Virus record (IMG/VR): IMGVR_UViG_3300017767_000027
Coordinates: 1 to 45,765 of that record
Direction: 5' to 3' (one strand)
Source: a virus
Length of the DNA stretch: 45,765 nt
Both the position numbers and the translations under genes were made by a program. The notes below the pieces were generated by a model. It ran no database searches and was not told the origin of the DNA. It was given only the letters and a program-made list of their open reading frames with translations. Below, piece after piece: positions 1-7,800 of the stretch. Position 1 is the first letter of the stretch. Every line of letters begins with the position of its first letter.

Positions 1-611
1 ACTTTGCAGGTACTAAAGCTATGTTTAATCAAGGCTTTACTATTGAAAGACCATTTGAACGCATGATAGACAATGAAAAACGTGAGTTCAATTTGGAATA
101 TGCCGAAGCTGAATGGCAATGGTACTTATCAGGTGATAGATCAACTGCTAAGCTTGGTGAAATATACGGTAAGATACCTCAGATATGGCAACGTATGTCT
201 GATGGTAATGGTAATGTCAACTCTAACTATGGTTGGCAATGGGAAAGAGGCTGGCAGCTAGATAAAGTTGTAGCACAGTTAAAAGAAAATCCCGATACTA
301 GACAAGCCACAATATCTATATATGATGGTAAAGAAATATCTAAGTATAAATACGACACGCCTTGTACTTATGCTGTACAATTTACAGTTTTAAAAGGCAA
401 AATAAATATGTGTGTTGTAATGCGGTCTAATGATTTATGGTATGGCTTTTGCAATGATCAATATTGTTTCAGCAAACTACAAGAGTTAGTATCAGAAAGA
501 ACAGGATATGATATAGGTACATACTATCATTTTGCACACAACTTACACATATATAATGATAAATTACCTGAACAAAATGTGTTAACATCAAGAGCTAGAA
601 CTTATGGATAA
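1..611 (+). CDS. Thymidylate synthase / dCMP hydroxymethylase family protein, 5' truncated by window
   Basis: This enzyme family transfers a one-carbon unit from methylene-tetrahydrofolate to C5 of dUMP or dCMP, feeding phage nucleotide synthesis. The frame is open from base 3 and the N-terminal end of the domain is missing, so the first in-frame ATG (21) is probably internal. Numbering from that Met, the conserved blocks are an F-T-I-E-R-P-F-E-R start, the W-Y-L-S-G segment, the catalytic cysteine in T-P-C-T-Y-A-V-Q-F, R-S-N-D-L-W-Y-G, and the H-I-Y block near the end. An Asp (C-N-D-Q-Y) falls where classical ThyA has the uracil-binding Asn, as in dCMP hydroxymethylases. The choice between dUMP and dCMP is an inference from an alignment by eye. 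It overlaps the next gene by 8 bases, as expected for an operon. Family call is firm, substrate is not. Confidence 0.85.
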   Translation, partial: FAGTKAMFNQGFTIERPFERMIDNEKREFNLEYAEAEWQWYLSGDRSTAKLGEIYGKIPQIWQRMSDGNGNVNSNYGWQWERGWQLDKVVAQLKENPDTRQATISIYDGKEISKYKYDTPCTYAVQFTVLKGKINMCVVMRSNDLWYGFCNDQYCFSKLQELVSERTGYDIGTYYHFAHNLHIYNDKLPEQNVLTSRARTYG

Positions 612-1485
612 AATTAATTATTATTTATACCATATACCGGGTAAAAAAATAGGTGTTACACGTGATCTTATATCCAGAGTCGTAGACCAACAAGGTTACA
701 GCTTAGACGAAGTAGAAGTTCTAGAACAAAGTACAGATATAGATTATATATCTGACCGCGAGTTAGAACTTCAACAGTCTTACGGTTACCGAGTTGATAG
801 ACAAAAATATAAAGATCTATATATTAATAAAATAAAATCAAATACAATGCATATAAACGCGACAGAGCAGACCTCCACATTTCCAGTGCCAGTAACTAAA
901 TTAAAAGGCAGGTTATTAGACAACATGGGTAAAACTTGGTTAACATCTCACGGAAAGTTTGAGATAAACAATGATACTATAAGGTGGATAATGAATAATG
1001 TAACAACATCTCAATATACAATGGAGAGATGTTATATATACAATAAAGCATTTGCTAAATATTTTAAAACAAGTAAATTTCCATTTGGCGAAGATGCTTA
1101 TCAAGCTTATTATGATACTATCAATAAAAGAGCAAAAGCTAATGGCAACTGGAGATACGATAGTGTAGATCCTATTATAGCTAATGAAGCTACTAGGTTT
1201 CAAAAGATAAGAGACTGGGCAGGCGAAAGAGGCTTATATACTAAAGGAGATACTAAAACACAGTTTTGTAAATTAATGGAAGAAGCTGGTGAATTAGGTA
1301 GAGCTGTACTTAAAAATGATAATGAAGAGTTTGTTGATGCTATAGGTGATATGGTAGTCGTATTAACTAATATGGCTCATCTTGGCGGTACAACTATTGA
1401 AGAGTGTATTGACACAGCATACAAGGTAATATCAAAACGTACTGGTAAAATGGTTAACGGAACATTTGTTAAAGATGAAAAGTAA
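604..1485 (+). CDS. Fusion protein: GIY-YIG-like N-terminus and MazG nucleotide pyrophosphohydrolase C-terminus
   Basis: The C-terminal third (about residues 195-290 of 293) is a MazG-type NTP pyrophosphohydrolase. It has the metal-binding pattern E226-E227-x-x-E230 followed by E242-x-x-D245 and D249, which hydrolyses (d)NTPs to the monophosphate and pyrophosphate. The first 70 residues (Y-Y-L-Y-H-I-P-G-K-K-I-G-V-T-R, then an S-D-R-E-L-E-L-Q motif) look like a degenerate GIY-YIG fold, a weaker call made by pattern only. The middle (about 80-190) is not recognised. It starts inside the end of the thymidylate-synthase-family gene and overlaps the next MazG-like gene, so all three are probably translated together. 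A house-cleaning or dNTP-pool role is likely for the MazG part. The role of the fused N-terminus is unknown. Confidence 0.85.
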   Translation: MDKINYYLYHIPGKKIGVTRDLISRVVDQQGYSLDEVEVLEQSTDIDYISDRELELQQSYGYRVDRQKYKDLYINKIKSNTMHINATEQTSTFPVPVTKLKGRLLDNMGKTWLTSHGKFEINNDTIRWIMNNVTTSQYTMERCYIYNKAFAKYFKTSKFPFGEDAYQAYYDTINKRAKANGNWRYDSVDPIIANEATRFQKIRDWAGERGLYTKGDTKTQFCKLMEEAGELGRAVLKNDNEEFVDAIGDMVVVLTNMAHLGGTTIEECIDTAYKVISKRTGKMVNGTFVKDEK

Positions 1486-1813
1486 GACTATATTATTCAG
1501 AGATCCTGTCGTAGAAAGAGTCTGCGATAAGTTCGTTAAACGTTCTGATGTTGGTTATGCTAAGTATGGTAGAACATTACACGATGAAAGAACTGGTGGA
1601 CATAAAGATCTGGCTGGTTATTTAAATGATGTACAAGAAGAGTTAATGGATGCAATACTTTATATTCAAGCTGCTAAAGAAGAGTTAACTGAAGATGGTA
1701 GAGAAAACATCTTAGGTGTTAACAAGCCTTTGCCAGAAACTTTTAGACCACCACATCCTTCACACGCTTCATCTGCGCAATTAGACTGGGACGATCATGT
1801 CGCGCCGGTTTAA
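1475..1813 (+). CDS. Small MazG-like protein
   Basis: A protein of about 112 residues beginning M-K-S-K-T-I-L-F-R-D-P. It has the phage MazG-like signature of V-K-R-S-x-x-G-x-x-K-Y-G-R-T-L followed by D-V-Q-E-E-L-M-D-A-I-L-Y. The E-E-L-x-D-A part matches the helix that carries acidic metal ligands in the all-alpha NTP pyrophosphohydrolase superfamily. The tail is Pro/His rich (P-P-H-P-S-H) and not conserved in any family I know. I chose ATG 1475, overlapping the upstream stop by 11 bases, over an upstream TTG at 1466. Together with the preceding fusion protein, two MazG-type proteins are encoded side by side, which suggests different nucleotide substrates. Activity is inferred. Confidence 0.8.
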   Translation: MKSKTILFRDPVVERVCDKFVKRSDVGYAKYGRTLHDERTGGHKDLAGYLNDVQEELMDAILYIQAAKEELTEDGRENILGVNKPLPETFRPPHPSHASSAQLDWDDHVAPV

Positions 1814-2246
1814 ACGTAAGAAAGGTCCGGTAAGATCTAAAAAAGTTAAACATGATGGCATACAATTTGCATCAGGTTTAGAAAAACACATGTACATAGC
1901 TCTTAAAAAAGCTAAGATAAAAGCAAAATATGAGGGGCAAACTTACGAGCTTGTCCCTTCTTTTGACTTCCAACAAGAAGCTTATGAAAGACAAAGTAAT
2001 GGAAAAGGTGAATACCGTAATCGAGGTAATAAAAAAATACTTAATATCAAGTATACTCCAGATTTTGTGGGAGATGGCTTCATCATTGAATGCAAAGGAC
2101 GTGCTAATGAATCTTTTCCCATACGCTGGAAGTTATTTAAAGCTTATGTACACAAACACTTACCGAAAGTTACGTTATACAAACCTCAAAATCAAAAGGA
2201 ATGCGAAGAAACCGTGAACTTAATTCTTGGGAAAAGAAAGACTTAG
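1797..2246 (+). CDS. PDDEXK nuclease, DUF1064-like (endonuclease/resolvase candidate)
   Basis: This 149-residue protein has a strongly basic N-terminus followed by a restriction-endonuclease-like core. Visible landmarks are G-I-Q-F-A-S-G-L-E-K with a conserved Glu at 29, Y-T-P-D-F with Asp 89, and I-I-E-C-K-G with Glu 98 and Lys 100. These form the D...ExK catalytic set. A conserved R-W-K-L-F-K-A helix follows. The arrangement matches the DUF1064 family, found widely in phages and related to Holliday-junction resolvase or T7 endonuclease I-type enzymes. The likely role is debranching of replicating phage DNA before packaging. It overlaps the upstream MazG-like gene by 17 bases. Family membership is from memory of the motif layout. 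Confidence 0.85.
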   Translation: MSRRFKRKKGPVRSKKVKHDGIQFASGLEKHMYIALKKAKIKAKYEGQTYELVPSFDFQQEAYERQSNGKGEYRNRGNKKILNIKYTPDFVGDGFIIECKGRANESFPIRWKLFKAYVHKHLPKVTLYKPQNQKECEETVNLILGKRKT

Positions 2247-2377
2247 CCCGAAGAAAATACGCTGAAAGACAACTGCAAAAGTTTATAGACTGGAGCATAC
2301 AATCTAAAGGTTATTTAAAATATAAAGATTTAATAAAATACTCAGAAAAATATGGCACGTCAACAGATAAGCGCTAA
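2201..2377 (+). CDS. Hypothetical 58-residue basic protein
   Basis: A short frame starting with ATG 2201 and overlapping the end of the nuclease gene by 46 bases in another frame. The product is highly charged and helical (R-R-N-R-E-L-N-S-W-E-K-K-D-L-A-R-R-K-Y-A), with a second half rich in Lys, Tyr and Ser. It has no motif I recognise. Its place in an unbroken chain of overlapping genes, and the continuation of coding-like codon use up to the next start, support it as real. An A-G-G-A stretch lies directly against the start codon, too close to act as a standard ribosome-binding site. Confidence 0.55.
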   Translation: MRRNRELNSWEKKDLARRKYAERQLQKFIDWSIQSKGYLKYKDLIKYSEKYGTSTDKR

Positions 2378-2486
2378 ACTAGAAAAAATAAAAGTTAGAA
2401 GAAAAGGTGTACATGCTAAGACTAAAACATCTAGTTCTACATCTAGTAAATTATATAAAAAGAAATACAAAGGACAAGGAAGATGA
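2352..2486 (+). CDS. Conserved-type 44-residue basic phage protein (R-K-G-V-H-A-K-T-K-T motif)
   Basis: The 44-residue product starts M-A-R-Q-Q-I-S-A-K-L-E-K and contains R-R-K-G-V-H-A-K-T-K-T-S-S-S-T-S-S-K followed by Y-K-K-K-Y-K-G-Q-G-R. I recall near-identical short basic proteins from many marine and Bacteroidota phages, always without a known function. The Lys/Arg/Ser-rich composition suggests nucleic-acid binding. It starts within the preceding small gene and ends in an ATGA overlap with the next one, so it is translationally coupled on both sides. Confidence 0.65.
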   Translation: MARQQISAKLEKIKVRRKGVHAKTKTSSSTSSKLYKKKYKGQGR

Positions 2487-2710
2487 AAGAAAGTACTCTG
2501 CTAGAGATGCAGAATAAAATTGCGGCATTAACTAGAGTTGTGCAACAAATGATAAATGAAATGAATATACTTAGTACCGCTGCAATGGGTACTTTAGAAA
2601 CTGTAAAATTAATGCCAGGTTATGATAAGGCTATAGAGTTCTTAAAAAAAGAATCTGACGAATTAAAAAAAGAAAACAAAGATGGAGTTAAGCAACAAGA
2701 TACTAAGTGA
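2483..2710 (+). CDS. Hypothetical coiled-coil protein
   Basis: A 75-residue helical protein with heptad-like spacing of Leu, Ile and Met from residue 5 to 65, and a charged Lys/Glu C-terminus (K-K-E-S-D-E-L-K-K-E-N-K). No enzymatic motif is visible. It starts in an ATGA overlap with the preceding gene and runs 29 bases into the ribonucleotide reductase gene. It could be a small regulatory or scaffold-type partner, but nothing in the sequence defines a function. Confidence 0.75.
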   Translation: MKESTLLEMQNKIAALTRVVQQMINEMNILSTAAMGTLETVKLMPGYDKAIEFLKKESDELKKENKDGVKQQDTK

Positions 2711-4544
2711 TATAACAGTTTATATGAAGTACGCTAAGTTTGTACCTGAGTTAAACCGTAGAGAGACTTGGGCCGAGTTAGTTACAAGAAATAAAAACAT
2801 GCATATTAAAAAATATCCTGCTTTGACTGATCAAATTGAAGAAGCTTATAAATTAGTATATGAAAAGAAAATTTTACCAAGTATGCGTTCGCTACAGTTC
2901 GGAGGTAAACCGATTGAGATCTCGCCTAATAGAGTCTATAATTGTGCTTATCTACCTATTGATAGCGTTGAGTGTTTTCATGAAATAATGTTTTTATTAT
3001 TAGGTGGAACCGGAGTAGGTTACTCTGTACAGCAACACCACGTAGCTAAATTACCTATAGTTAATAAGCCTTATGTTAAAAGAACTAGAAGGTTTTTAAT
3101 AGGTGATAGTATTGAAGGATGGGCTGATGCTATAAAAGTTCTTATGAAGTCTTATATGGGTAATAAGAGATCATCTAGCGTACAGTTTGATTTTTCTGAT
3201 ATTAGACCAAAGGGAGCTCAATTAGTAACGTCTGGAGGTAAAGCACCAGGACCACAACCATTAAAAGAGTGTATACTTAAAATTAAAGGTATATTTGATG
3301 GTAAAGAAGATGGAACACCATTAACAACTTTAGAAGCACATGATATTGTTTGCCATATTGCTGATGCTGTATTAGCAGGCGGTATACGTAGAGCAGCTTT
3401 AATTAGTTTGTTTTCTGCAGGTGACGATGAGATGATCTCGGCTAAGTCTGGTAATTGGTGGGAGACAGATCCACAAAGAGGTAGATCAAATAATTCTGCT
3501 GTTCTAATGAGACATAAAGTAACTAAAGAGTTCTTTATGGATTTATGGAAACGTGTAGAGCTATCAGGATCAGGTGAACCAGGTATTTATCTTAACAACG
3601 ACAAAGACTGGGGCACAAACCCTTGCTGTGAAATAGCATTAAGACCTTTTCAGTTTTGTAACTTATGTGAGGTAAATGCTAGTGATCTTGAATCACAAGA
3701 AGACTTTAACGATAGAGTTAGAAAAGCAAGCTTTATAGGCACACTACAAGCAGGCTATACTGACTTTCATTATTTAAGAGATGTATGGAGAGAAACGACA
3801 GAGAAGGACGCCCTTATCGGTGTATCAATGACCGGGATAGGGAGTGCCGCTGTGCTGCAGTTGGATATGAAGGCCGCTGCAAGTATAGTAAAAAGAGAGA
3901 ATACAAAGACAGCTAAGTTAATTGGTATTAACCCAGCTGCAAGATGTACAACCGTGAAGCCTGCTGGGACGACATCTCTGGCATTAGGAACTTCTTCGGG
4001 TATTCATGCGTGGCATGCAGATTATTATACGCGTAGAATCAGAGTTGGTAAAAATGAATCTATGTATAAGTATTTAGCAGCTAATCATCCTGAATTAATT
4101 GAAGATGAGTTTTTCAGACCTCATGATACTGCAGTAATTAGCATACCACAAAAAGCTCCTAAAGGTTCTATACTTAGAACTGAGTCACCATTTGATCTAC
4201 TTGAACGTATAAAGAAAGTAGCTACAGAGTGGGTTAAACCTGGCCATAGGAAAGGCTCTAACACTCACAATGTATCTGCTACTGTTAGTTTAAGGCAAGA
4301 TGAGTGGGATCAAGCTGGTAAATGGATGTGGGAAAATAGAGATCATTACAATGGATTATCTGTATTACCATACGATGGCGGAACTTACACTCAAGCTCCA
4401 TTTGAAGATATAAGTAAAGTTAACTACGATATGGCTATGAAACATTTAAAAAATGTTGATTTAACTAGAATATCAGAGACTGAAGATGAAACAGATCTTT
4501 CAGGTGAATTAGCTTGCGCAGGAGGCGCGTGTGAAATAACATGA
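2682..4544 (+). CDS. nrdJ: Ribonucleoside-triphosphate reductase, class II, adenosylcobalamin dependent (monomeric type)
   Basis: This 620-residue enzyme reduces ribonucleotides to deoxyribonucleotides. Cysteine 88 lies in N-C-A-Y-L-P-I. The radical-site block is N313-P-C315-C-E317, matching the N-x-C-x-E triad of the family, and C326 follows in F-C-N-L-C-E-V-N. The flexible C-terminal redox pair is C612 and C617 (A-C-A-G-G-A-C-E-I-T), the C-x4-C spacing of the Lactobacillus-type monomeric class II enzyme. No ATP-cone is visible at the N-terminus and no NrdB radical subunit lies nearby, which agrees with a cobalamin-dependent mechanism. Length fits the monomeric class. It closes the nucleotide-metabolism operon that also holds the ThyA-type and MazG genes. 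Host-derived vitamin B12 would be required. Confidence 0.93.
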   Translation: MELSNKILSDITVYMKYAKFVPELNRRETWAELVTRNKNMHIKKYPALTDQIEEAYKLVYEKKILPSMRSLQFGGKPIEISPNRVYNCAYLPIDSVECFHEIMFLLLGGTGVGYSVQQHHVAKLPIVNKPYVKRTRRFLIGDSIEGWADAIKVLMKSYMGNKRSSSVQFDFSDIRPKGAQLVTSGGKAPGPQPLKECILKIKGIFDGKEDGTPLTTLEAHDIVCHIADAVLAGGIRRAALISLFSAGDDEMISAKSGNWWETDPQRGRSNNSAVLMRHKVTKEFFMDLWKRVELSGSGEPGIYLNNDKDWGTNPCCEIALRPFQFCNLCEVNASDLESQEDFNDRVRKASFIGTLQAGYTDFHYLRDVWRETTEKDALIGVSMTGIGSAAVLQLDMKAAASIVKRENTKTAKLIGINPAARCTTVKPAGTTSLALGTSSGIHAWHADYYTRRIRVGKNESMYKYLAANHPELIEDEFFRPHDTAVISIPQKAPKGSILRTESPFDLLERIKKVATEWVKPGHRKGSNTHNVSATVSLRQDEWDQAGKWMWENRDHYNGLSVLPYDGGTYTQAPFEDISKVNYDMAMKHLKNVDLTRISETEDETDLSGELACAGGACEIT

Positions 4545-4696
4545 AACGATTAGCAATTATAGGAGGTATTGGTATGATGACAATGGCTGGTACTAATATG
4601 ATTTGGCATAAACAAAAGCCAAACTTTAATGCAAACACACTTGCGATAGCAAGCGGCGCTTTTATAGTGTCAATAGGTATAACTATTAAAATATAA
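4541..4696 (+). CDS. Small membrane protein, two predicted transmembrane segments
   Basis: A 51-residue frame whose ATG overlaps the reductase stop (ATGA). It contains two hydrophobic stretches: one at about residues 4-21 (L-A-I-I-G-G-I-G-M-M-T-M-A-G) and one at about 34-50 (L-A-I-A-S-G-A-F-I-V-S-I-G-I). A short polar K-Q-K-P-N-F-N loop joins them, giving a helical-hairpin topology. No family is recognised. Small hairpin membrane proteins in phages can be holin-related or superinfection-exclusion factors, but nothing here decides that. Confidence 0.6.
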   Translation: MKRLAIIGGIGMMTMAGTNMIWHKQKPNFNANTLAIASGAFIVSIGITIKI

Positions 4697-4699
4697 GGT

Positions 4700-4750
4700 A
4701 TGATGTGTCCATTATGTCTAGGCGGTATTTGCGAATACTGTAACAGTTAA
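4700..4750 (+). CDS. Possible 16-residue microprotein with two C-x-x-C pairs
   Basis: The frame M-M-C-P-L-C-L-G-G-I-C-E-Y-C-N-S has two C-x-x-C pairs separated by four residues, the spacing expected of a miniature zinc knuckle or metal-binding peptide. It starts 3 bases after the previous stop and ends 6 bases before the operon terminator, so it would be the last gene. The frame is very short and could be chance. The doubled cysteine pattern is the only support. Confidence 0.25.
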   Translation: MMCPLCLGGICEYCNS

Positions 4751-4756
4751 AATAAT

Positions 4757-4788
4757 AAAAGGGGAGGTCATTACGACTTCCCCTTTTT
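4757..4788. terminator. Bidirectional rho-independent terminator between convergent operons
   Basis: A 13-pair stem (4757-4769 with 4775-4787, one G-U pair) with the loop ATTAC is followed by T's on the plus strand. The same hairpin read on the minus strand is followed by TTTTATTATT. It sits after the plus-strand nucleotide operon and beyond the end of the minus-strand cargo gene, so it can stop transcription from both sides. Confidence 0.9.
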
Positions 4789-4833
4789 GGTTACAGGAAC
4801 TTTTGGGTATGGTGCCCAGTTTTTTTTTGTTCC

Positions 4834-7800
4834 CTATATTTGGATTTTTAATTTTCTAAACTTTGGACTTTTTATTTTGAGTTTCTTTTTATCTTTTTCT
4901 TTTTTAGCTTTAATTGCTTCTTTTATTTCTTCATCTGTCTTACCTTCTTTCTTCATCTTTTCTTTCATCTTTACTTCCCAAGGCTTGTCAGAATCTAAAG
5001 GTTTAAAAACTTTATTTTTAGATTTTTGTAATTCTAATATCTTCTTAACTCTATCTTCTTCGTTTTTAAGCTTACTTAATTCATACTGCTTTAAATTATA
5101 CTGTTTTAATATACTTATTTGTTCCCAAGCATTATACTTATTAGGTTCTTGTTCATATATTTTTTCTTGATCTTCTAACTTCTGTTTAGAAGTTTTTAAC
5201 TGCCACTCAGGCCAACCACCTAACATAGCTATTCTTTGCCACATATCGTTATCTTCATCTAAAGATCCTTGTATATTATTAAATTTATTTAATACTCTAT
5301 CTAGAGGAACGTTAGTAATTGCAGTTATAACTTTAGCACTAGCTTCATAAGCAGGATTAGTTAATGCAAATCCCTCTGTGGTCATCATCTTTCTTCTTTT
5401 TTTATTATCAAAGTTCCAAGCGGCATTTTTTAATTTAGATATTTTAGAATATATAGGTGGAGACAACTTAGTAAATTCCCAAACAGAGTCAACATACTCA
5501 GGCCTTTTTCTTCCAGATCTTTCATAAATATCTAATAAAAAGTTTTTACCTACAGATACTGCAGCTCCACCAATACCTAAACCTCTTAAAGTAGAATCTA
5601 ACATACTGTTAAGAACTTTAAAGTATTTTTTACCTTTATCTTTTTCGTAAGCTTCTAGCTCTTTATCTGTCATTTCATCTTCATCATCTCCAAAACCTAA
5701 AGCAAAAGTAGCTTGTTGTAACATGTTAAATATTACATTTTGAGCAACTCCGTAATACACTATTTTACTTATATTTGTTTTAGCATCTCCTCTACCATTT
5801 ACTAAATCTTGAATAGCTCTTTTTTGTATTCTAGCATATTGCATAGGTGTGTTTGCCCACGCTAGTATTATTCTACCTAAATCACTAGATTGTTGAGCAG
5901 ATATTTTACTTGGATCAGAAGACTGTTGAGATATTTCTGCTGTCTCTTGCCACTCTAACATAGCTTGTTCTTCAGCTGCTTTTTGATCCATACCTTGCTT
6001 AACTAAATCATTAACTCTATTTCTATAAAAAGTAGCACCACCTGAAGCTATAGCAAAGCTATCAGCATATTGAGTTGGCAAATAACCTTTTTGTAGTATA
6101 TAAGCTATTGCAGCTTTAGCTTTGTTTTTGCTTGTAGCAGCAGCATCAGCTATTTCAGATTCAGATATATTAAGTCTTAAACCGTTACGTCTATCTCTAA
6201 GGTAAGTAGAGTTCATTAACATAGTAAAATCTTTCCAATACTGCTTTTGATTAGCAAAAGCTTTACCAGCTTGTATAGGATTATTAAAACTCCAATTCAT
6301 AAAGTTTACTGCAGATATTGTTTGAAGAACTGCTGATCTAGTATTAAAGAACATAACAGCTCCAACAGATCCGTTTATATAATCTAAAACTTGATTACTT
6401 AATCTATTACCTGTCTCTAGTCTATTTCTACCAGCTTTCATCCTAGCTAGTATATTTTCCATTGCTTCTCTATATTTAGTACCGTATAAAGCTTCTAACT
6501 TGTTTAAGTTTTCTTCAGAAAACATAGCGTTAACATTGTCGGTATATCCAGATTCAGCTAAAAATTTAGATCTCTTTTCTTTATTTATTATATCTATTAA
6601 ATCTCCAGTAATACTACCAGCTAACCAACTCTTAGTAGGATCAGTATACTCTTCTTCTTTAGTTAAAGCTTGTAGTTGATCTGCAAAAAGTTTTAATTTA
6701 GGATTATTTTCTATTGCATCTGATAATTCCTTTAAATCTCTATTAGATAAACCAGGAATTGTTTTGCCAGACTTATTCCATAAATAAACTCTAACTGCTT
6801 GCTCATTTGTAAATCCAGAATCATTTTTCTTTCTTAAATCTTTAGGAACATCAAGAGATTTTTTTAATTGTCTAAAATCATCCATCATATTTATTCTAGC
6901 AGCTCTTAAACCTTCCATAGCTCTAGCGTAAGGATCAAGTAAATTTTCTTTATACCAAGCCATTTGAGCGTCACCTTTAGTTCCTTTAGCAAGAGTTGTA
7001 TACAATAGACCAGTTAAATCTTCAGCTGAATAAGGTATAAAAAATTTAAATTTACCTTTATTAGCTCCAATTGTTTGAGCTTTGTTAGCTGAATACTCTT
7101 TGAAAAATTCTACACCCGTTGATTCTTCTAGTAGTTTATTAAAATCTTCACTAAGCTGTTTAGATTGTTTTATTTTAGCTTGTTGAACTTTAGATTTAAC
7201 ACCTATAACACTTAACACATCTTGTACAGCTTTAACGTTTTGATAAGCATCATCTGCAAAATAAAAATCATTATATCCTTCTGCCGCTTTATCTATTATC
7301 CAGTTTGCTTTAGCTTCACCAGGAGACTTACCAAGCCCTACTATATTTTCTCTTTTAAACTCTAAACCTTCAGCTTTTAAGAAGTCATATATAGCTGTCT
7401 CAGCATTAGGACCTCTTGCTGTGAGTACAAACAAATCTTCATTGCCTCTTGCTTCTTTTATAGTTTGTGCAACTTTAAATAGTGGCCCACGCCCTCCTTC
7501 AGTAACATTATCAAAGTCGCTAAAGTCCATAGTCCACCCATCTTCTATCATTTGAGCTGCGTCAGTTGCAAACTTTTCTGCGTTCATTTCAACTCTTTCA
7601 TTTCCTCTTGTAGCAAAAACTTTATTATTACTAGTTGCTAATGTATCGTCAAAGTCAAATACTCTAATTTTTTTAATAGGTTTATCTAAAGCATTAGCGT
7701 TTGCTAAAGCATCGTCAATACTAGCAGCTTTACTTAGCAGCTCACCCATACTCAAATCTCCTTCATCAATATCTAAAACTTTAGATTGTTTTAAAGTGTT

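Noticed and set aside
1466-1474. TTG 1466 as start of the small MazG-like gene
   Set aside because: An ATG 9 bases later fits the overlap pattern and family start better.
4798-4833. Second plus-strand terminator (GGGT-loop-GCCC followed by nine T's)
   Set aside because: The stem is only about four pairs including a G-U pair. It may be a weak back-up, but the stronger hairpin at 4757-4788 explains termination.
7640-7665. D-F-D-D in the giant protein as an RNA-polymerase D-x-D-G-D site
   Set aside because: The context V-F-D-F-D-D-T-L-A, followed by later HAD motifs, fits a HAD-type phosphatase instead.
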